Positions 33,616 to 37,949 of a DNA stretch of 37,949 nt are shown in pieces. This stretch comes from Planctomycetota bacterium (GTDB lineage: Bacteria; Planctomycetota; Planctomycetia; Gemmatales; Gemmataceae), in assembly GCA_003669555.1 (NCBI GenBank), contig QWOS01000024.1, positions 1-37,949 on the forward strand, given 5' to 3'. Made by a program: the position numbers and the translations under genes. Below the pieces are notes generated by a model, which had not been told where the DNA came from, made no database searches, and saw nothing but the letters and a program-made list of their open reading frames with translations. The first letter of the stretch is position 1; each line of letters begins with the position of its first letter.

Positions 33616-35316
33616 TCAGTAACCGGCAGCCATTCCATCTTTGCGATGATCGCTCGCCCCGTGCAGGATGCCGGTTTTCGGATCCAGCAATATAGCCTGG
33701 TATCCGCCGCCATTCACGCGCACCGTGCGCACCTTGTGGCCGAGCTTTTTTAATCCCTCCATCACTGCTGCCGGCATACCTTCTTCCAGCTGCACTGTGC
33801 CTGCCCCTTCGGCCAATTTGCCCCTGGGGGTTGCCGAGCCGGTGTGCTCCACGCGCGGCGCCTCGCCCGCTTCCTGCAAATCCATGTTGAAATCGAGCAG
33901 GTTGATCATGATTTGCGCATGCCCCTGGGGCTGCATGTCGCCACCCATCACACCAAAAACCAGCCATGGCTTGCCATCGCGCAAGGCCATGGCCGGAATG
34001 ATGGTGTGGAAGGGGCGTTTGCCCGGCTCAAGAGTATTGGGATGGTTTTTGTCGAGCGAGAACAGGTTCCCGCGGTTCTGGATGGCGAACCCCAGATCCG
34101 GCGGCGTGAGGCCCGAGCCGAAGCCGTTGTAATTGCTCTGGATCAGTGACACACAATTACGGTCTTTGTCGACCACACACAGGTAAGTGGTGTCTGAATG
34201 CCCCAGTTTGGGATCCCCGGGCAGAACATCATTCAGCACACGATCGGGCTTGATCAGGCCCAGCCGGCCTTGAGCATATTGCTTGGAAGCCAGTTCCTTC
34301 CAGGGAACCCGGGTGAAGGACGGGTCAGCGTAATGACGCGCCCGGTCAGCGAAGGCCAGCTTTTTTGCCTCGATCCACAGGTGCCAATATTCAGGGGATG
34401 AAAAACCCATTGTCCGCAGGTCATAGTTTTCCAGCGTGTTCAGGATTTGCAGAGCCGCCAGCCCCTGGCCGTTGGGTGGCAACTCGTGCAGCTCCACTCC
34501 ACGGTAGGTGGTGGAAATAGTGTCCACCCAGGAGGGTTTGTCGGCTGCCAGGTCTTCGCGACGGATCAACCCGCCGACCTGTTGGGAAAATCGCCCAAAC
34601 GAAGTCGCTATTTCCCCTTGGTAAAACGCCTTGGCACCATCCCGGGCAAGCAGGCGGTAGGTATTTGCCAGAGCGGGGTTACGCGCCACCTCGCCGATGG
34701 CGGGAGCTTTGCCATTCGGCAGAAAGACCGCCCTGGATCCCGGATCCGCCAGGAGTTTGGGTTCAGAGGCTTTCCAGTAGCCGGCGATCACCTCCGGCAC
34801 AGGTGCGCCCTTTTCGGCATACTGGATGGATGGCTCCAGCAGGACACCCATCGTTTGGGTGCCAAATCGATCCAGCAGGGCCTGCCAACCATTCACGCAG
34901 CCAGGCACCGACCAGCTGAGTGGGCCAGTCAGCGGAATTTCAGTCAGGGCTTTTTCTGCGAATAACCCCCGAGTGGCCAAGGCAGGTGCCCGGCCACTTG
35001 CATTCAGCCCGTACAACTTGCCCGTTTTGGCGTCCCAGACAATGGCAAAGAGATCGCCACCAATTCCGCATGACATGGGCTCCAGAACACCCAGCGCGGC
35101 ATTGACTGCCACCGCGGCATCCACTGCGTTGCCACCTTTCCGCAAGACATCCATTCCCGCTTGAACCGCCAATGGGTGACAGGCGCAAACCATGCCATTG
35201 GGGGCATGGGTTACTGAACGCCCCTGAGAACCGGTGGCCTTGGGCGGCTGTTCGTCGGCCCTGAGACAAACGCCCAGCACCAGCGAGACAGCAATAGCGG
35301 GTAAAATCGAGCGCAT
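33616..35316 (-). CDS. ggt: Gamma-glutamyltransferase
   Basis: This 566-residue protein has a signal peptide (MRSILPAIAVSLVLGVCLRA). It hydrolyses or transfers gamma-glutamyl groups (glutathione type) outside the cytoplasm. The large-subunit part shows HPLAVQAGMDVLRKGGNAVD and MSCGIGGDLFAIVWD. The autoprocessing site is GHSDTTYLCVVD, where the first of the two threonines is the new N-terminal nucleophile. SLIQSNYNGFGSGL, FGVMGGDMQPQGHAQ and a C-terminal YQAILLDPKTGILHGASDHR follow. The GMGGDMQPQGH-like pattern fits the acylase-like branch of the family more than classic GGT. The ATG at 35316 has GAGGAT 9 nt upstream; a TTG 15 bases earlier is the alternative. The gene is monocistronic as far as seen. 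Confidence 0.94.
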   Translation of the reverse strand: MRSILPAIAVSLVLGVCLRADEQPPKATGSQGRSVTHAPNGMVCACHPLAVQAGMDVLRKGGNAVDAAVAVNAALGVLEPMSCGIGGDLFAIVWDAKTGKLYGLNASGRAPALATRGLFAEKALTEIPLTGPLSWSVPGCVNGWQALLDRFGTQTMGVLLEPSIQYAEKGAPVPEVIAGYWKASEPKLLADPGSRAVFLPNGKAPAIGEVARNPALANTYRLLARDGAKAFYQGEIATSFGRFSQQVGGLIRREDLAADKPSWVDTISTTYRGVELHELPPNGQGLAALQILNTLENYDLRTMGFSSPEYWHLWIEAKKLAFADRARHYADPSFTRVPWKELASKQYAQGRLGLIKPDRVLNDVLPGDPKLGHSDTTYLCVVDKDRNCVSLIQSNYNGFGSGLTPPDLGFAIQNRGNLFSLDKNHPNTLEPGKRPFHTIIPAMALRDGKPWLVFGVMGGDMQPQGHAQIMINLLDFNMDLQEAGEAPRVEHTGSATPRGKLAEGAGTVQLEEGMPAAVMEGLKKLGHKVRTVRVNGGGYQAILLDPKTGILHGASDHRKDGMAAGY

Positions 35317-35386
35317 AGGGGGGATCCTCAATCAAACCTCGTCCGCCAGGAAAGGCGAATATATCATGCTTGAATCTCCTGGTGCC

Positions 35387-35581
35387 CTACTTCTGTTGAA
35401 CGCTCGGTCGGGCAATCCACTCCGCCAAGGACCAGACGTGATCCGTCAATCCTGCCGCCATGGCTGGGGTTCTCCGCTGCCACTGATATACTTTGCTATC
35501 CGGAATCCGCTGCGTCCGCACCGGCCAACGGAAATTATAACTGTACATTATGAAGTAAGTGACGGACTCATGCACCTGCAT
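35387..35581 (-). pseudogene. Transposase C-terminal remnant
   Basis: The minus-strand frame contains RRTPAMAAGLTDHVWSLAEW, which I recognise as the typical C-terminal end of a transposase group (TPAMxAGLTDHVWSLEEL) common in planctomycetes and cyanobacteria. The preceding residues (about 40) include YNF but then lose the usual R-x-H-x-T-L-R pattern, so the remnant is short and damaged. No inverted terminal repeats or catalytic domain are present. It may be a chance match, but the run of matching residues is long. Confidence 0.55.
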
Positions 35582-35810
35582 ACCCTTGGAGAAACAGTAA
35601 CTCCTGCGAACTTTTCGTGCGTTCGTAATCGGCCTACTTGAAATGCATGGTGCTGCGCCTGAGAGTCGCCAACCGCATACGCGTTTGCGCTAATGCTGAA
35701 AATGTTTAAAGTCATCGATCCAATTGACACAGACATGAAACCACCCGACTATTTTGGTGTAGTTTAGTTGAAGGTTGTGATTTCACCGTCTTCCATGGAG
35801 ATTTTGGCCG

Positions 35811-36776
35811 ATGAAATTTTTTTCCGCATGTGCCACATGGTATTCGGCTGGACTACCAGCCCTTTTCTGTCTGTTTGCATTGGGAATGCCATCTCATGCA
35901 ATCGAACCGGATGCATTCATCCCCCCTGATACCGAATTTGTCATGAATTTGCGTCCACGGCAAATTCTCGAGTCCCCTTTTCTAAAATCCCAAGGTTGGG
36001 ATGTACTGCTGAAAACCCTGCTGGCCACTAACGACACCGTTCAGCAGATTCTGGAAAGTACTGGCATTGATCCGTTCAAGGATGTCGAGTCGCTTCAGGT
36101 TGCTGCTAAGGGGCAAGGCCCGGAATCCCAGGTTTTGGCAGTAATCCGGGGGAAATTTAGTCCCAAGAAAATTGCCAAGGTAGTGGAGGAGCAAGGTGAG
36201 AATAGTGGGGCTCCTGTCAAAAAAATCAAGGAAAATGGCATCACTTTGTGGGAATTGAAAACCCCAGCTGCATCACTGTATATTGCTTTTGATGAAAACA
36301 AGGCTGTTTTGGCATCCACTACCAAAGATTATCTTGTCACTGCGCTGAATGGTGGCTTTAAAGAATCTGTCAATACTGAACTTAGAACCGCATTGGAAAA
36401 AGTATCCGGCAAAGAAGGGATGTGGATGGCGGGAGTAATTACTGAACAAGCCCGCAAAGGAATGGACCGATCGGATGATCTGAAACCCTTGGCAGATAAA
36501 ATGGAAAGCTGGGCAGCCAGCTTTGATCTGACAGATACGGTGAAATTGGCTCTGGACATGTATACCAAAGACCCTGCCACAGCCCGATCCCTGAAAGATT
36601 TGACCGAAAATAAGTTTTTCCCCTTTTTGAAGAATTTGCCCCCCGTCCAAAATCCGGCTGTAAAAAAGCGAATGGACACAATGATGAAACAACTTAAAAT
36701 AGAGGCTAAAGGAAAAGCAGTTATGGGTAGACTGACCGTGGATGCCGAAATGTTGAAAAGCCTGCTTCTTCAATAG
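35811..36776 (+). CDS. Secreted protein of unknown function
   Basis: This 321-residue protein has a signal peptide in residues 1-30 (YSAGLPALFCLFALGMPSHA). The rest is alternating strands and lysine-rich helices: PPDTEFVMNLRPRQILESP, FKDVESLQVAAKGQG, VLAVIRGKFSPKKIAKVVEE, LYIAFDENKAVLASTTKDYL. This resembles planctomycete secreted proteins with a DUF3352-like repeated alpha-beta pattern; the assignment is tentative. It is more AT-rich and lysine-rich than the other genes of the window. GGAG lies 10 nt before the ATG. A TTGACA at 35724-35729 may be a -35 element, but no good -10 was found. It ends with a terminator at 36853-36886. Confidence 0.8.
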   Translation: MKFFSACATWYSAGLPALFCLFALGMPSHAIEPDAFIPPDTEFVMNLRPRQILESPFLKSQGWDVLLKTLLATNDTVQQILESTGIDPFKDVESLQVAAKGQGPESQVLAVIRGKFSPKKIAKVVEEQGENSGAPVKKIKENGITLWELKTPAASLYIAFDENKAVLASTTKDYLVTALNGGFKESVNTELRTALEKVSGKEGMWMAGVITEQARKGMDRSDDLKPLADKMESWAASFDLTDTVKLALDMYTKDPATARSLKDLTENKFFPFLKNLPPVQNPAVKKRMDTMMKQLKIEAKGKAVMGRLTVDAEMLKSLLLQ

Positions 36777-36852
36777 TATTCGTTTTGAAACCTGTCTTTA
36801 ACTTTGAAATATTCAATTTATTGATATCGGGTTGGCATACAAAATTGTTATT

Positions 36853-36886
36853 AACACTACCGGGCCACTTAAGCCCGGTAGTGTTT
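36853..36886 (+). terminator. Rho-independent-type terminator
   Basis: The arms AACACTACCGGGC (36853-36865) and GCCCGGTAGTGTT (36873-36885) pair perfectly over 13 bp with a 7-nt loop, ending in a short T run. It is placed 77 bases after the secreted-protein stop codon. Confidence 0.65.
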
Positions 36887-37036
36887 GATATCTGGATAGA
36901 TTTGGCCCGAATAAAGACTAATCCGTCGTCCCTGAAAAACCGTCCCAACCGATTTTTTGTCAGGACGGCGTCATGCGGTCCTGAATCGTGTTGCCAATAC
37001 AGACCTGCGTGAATCCCCATTCATGGTTTTACCACC

Positions 37037-37235
37037 TCAAATCGGTCTCTCCAAGGTATTCCGGCACCACCTGAGGATGAAAAACACCAGGCAGGCCAAA
37101 GCCCTCAACAGTTTGCAGAAGTTGTAACCAAACGCACTCATCAGGGCATTGGTTCGGTCCCCTGATTTGCCTCGCAAGAAGTTTCTTTCCAACCGGTGAT
37201 CACTTTTTAGGGGACCAAAAAGAGGACATTCTACT
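37037..37235 (-). pseudogene. IS5-family transposase, C-terminal remnant
   Basis: The minus strand encodes, ending in TGA at 37037-37039, a segment with FGPLKSDHRLERNFLRGKSG, DRTNALMSAFGYNF and CKLLRALACL. This is the conserved C-terminal block of IS5-group transposases (H-L-K-x-D-H-R-x-x-R-N-x-L-x-G, N-A-x-x-x-A-x-G-Y-N-F). Similarity stops near 37235, where the N-terminal and most of the catalytic DDE domain should be, so only the end is left. Confidence 0.75.
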
Positions 37236-37564
37236 TGTAGTGGAACGGTTATTGGACATGTGCACCGTCACGCAATGAACTTCTTTTAAATTGACTTGAG
37301 TCTGATTCTCGCGTCGCCAATCGACATCTGCCACTCAACGATTCGGTGCCAAGCATTGCAGTGGGTGTATCCTGGTCTCCTCCCGGAGTTGACTGGTCGT
37401 CCCGAACCGCCTCCATTTGACACACTGGTGGGGTATGGAGCTCAATTGGTTTGCGGCGATGTTAGGCCTGGCGCATCATCAAGTGTCGGAAGTCGTTAAA
37501 ATAGTCGAAACACCCAACCAGGTTGGAGATCAAAAGCGAATCCAACATCAGCAGGAGGCCAAGG
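37236..37564. other. Gap between two transposase remnants
   Basis: About 330 bases lie between the IS5-type remnant and the ISAzo13-type transposase start and probably include the left end of the latter element. I could not fix an inverted terminal repeat, because its right end is beyond the window. A strong AGGAGG (37553-37558) belongs to the next gene. Confidence 0.35.
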
Positions 37565-37949
37565 ATGGCATTCGCATTTCAGATACAGGTCGATCCAGAG
37601 AATGAAGCCTGGATGCGGGATTATTACGAGACATTGTCGGAGATAGATGGGTGACGGTTCGCTGTGCTGCAAGCCAGGCTGATGGGGTATGGAGGAATAA
37701 CCTACATTGCCGGCGTGTTGGGATGTTCGGCCAAGACGATTGAACGCGCCGCGAATGAACTTGATGTTCTTCCCAATGATCCTGCAGCGGGACAGATTCA
37801 GACTATCGGCGGCGGTCGGAAAAAAAATCGAATCCGAACCCCAGCTTGAGTTGAACCTGAATTCTTTTGTGAATATCAGAACGGCGGGTGATCCAGATCA
37901 ACCCGATTTCAAATCGATCGATTTTTCGCCAGCCGTAATTTCCGAGGAA
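37565..37949 (+). pseudogene. ISAzo13-type transposase, N-terminal part, interrupted
   Basis: The ATG at 37565 has AGGAGG 6 nt upstream. The protein begins AWMRDYYETLSEIDG, then hits an in-frame TGA at 37652-37654. The same frame continues with RFAVLQARLMGYGGITYIAG, VLGCSAKTIERAANELDVLP and AAGQIQTIGGGRKK, the helix-turn-helix and GGGRKK start of ISAzo13 (Rhodopirellula-type DDE) transposases. In an A8 run (37820-37827) the matching frame shifts: the continuation IESEPQLELNLNSFV and TAGDPDQPDF lies in the +1 frame. It runs off the right edge. It is probably a decayed insertion sequence. Confidence 0.75.

Noticed and set aside
35234-35641. 135-codon plus-strand frame after ggt
   Set aside because: It crosses the ggt signal-peptide region in antisense and the transposase remnant; no ribosome binding site or family features.
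1-37949. CRISPR array, defence island or secondary-metabolite cluster
   Set aside because: No regularly spaced repeats, no Cas, restriction or toxin-antitoxin pair, and no synthase modules were found.

Overview
The window looks like a chromosomal segment of a planctomycete, most probably of the Gemmataceae type. This is inferred from gene content: three DUF1501 proteins, a DUF1549/DUF1553 protein paired with one of them, a secreted Gfo/Idh/MocA oxidoreductase joined to a DUF1080 (3-keto-glycoside hydrolase type) protein, a ThuA-like protein, WD40 and LamG proteins, and an ISAzo13-type transposase. DNA is fairly GC-rich in the genes, and many proteins carry Tat, Sec or lipoprotein signals.

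Left edge (1-1737): on the minus strand, tRNA-Ile(GAT) and tRNA-Ala(TGC) lie in the order usual for a 16S-23S spacer. They are followed by a strongly structured spacer with a boxB/boxA-like element that runs off the left edge, presumably toward a 23S gene. No 16S lies upstream of the tRNAs; a protein gene on the opposite strand does. This suggests the unlinked rRNA arrangement known in planctomycetes.

1738-9866: a SEC-C/TPR protein with a strong terminator; a creatininase-family amidohydrolase divergent from ppk1 (polyphosphate kinase); a sugar-phosphate nucleotidyltransferase just behind ppk1; a secreted choloylglycine-hydrolase-family Ntn amidase; and a secreted Dabb-domain protein.

10007-16466: a large secreted tandem amidohydrolase whose second half has lost its metal ligands; an overlapping alpha/beta hydrolase-phosphoribosyltransferase pair; a ribbon-helix-helix-like small protein; a doubtful hypothetical gene; and a ThuA-like protein.

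16507-24974: a minus-strand operon DUF1549/DUF1553 - DUF1501 - WD40, then a plus-strand, translationally coupled operon Gfo/Idh/MocA - DUF1080 - GIY-YIG - small protein, then a convergent solitary DUF1501 gene. The first two genes of the plus operon fit oxidation of a sugar to the 3-keto form followed by cleavage outside the cytoplasm.

25311-35316: a flavin disulfide oxidoreductase; a secreted protein in which a seven-bladed propeller appears inserted into a LamG domain; a DUF2961 (GH172-like) lipoprotein; a Tat-type sulfite-oxidase-family molybdoenzyme preceded by a 67-residue two-helix membrane protein; a third DUF1501 protein; and a gamma-glutamyltransferase.

35317-37949: a gene-poor, AT-richer end with one secreted unknown protein and remnants of three transposases: a C-terminal scrap, an IS5-type C-terminus, and an ISAzo13-type N-terminus broken by a stop codon and a frameshift. 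No complete insertion sequence, CRISPR array or recognisable defence system is visible. The most unusual items are the LamG/propeller nesting, the half-dead tandem amidohydrolase, the 16S-less tRNA-Ile/Ala leader with a terminator-like hairpin between its tRNAs, and the small membrane protein preceding the molybdoenzyme.
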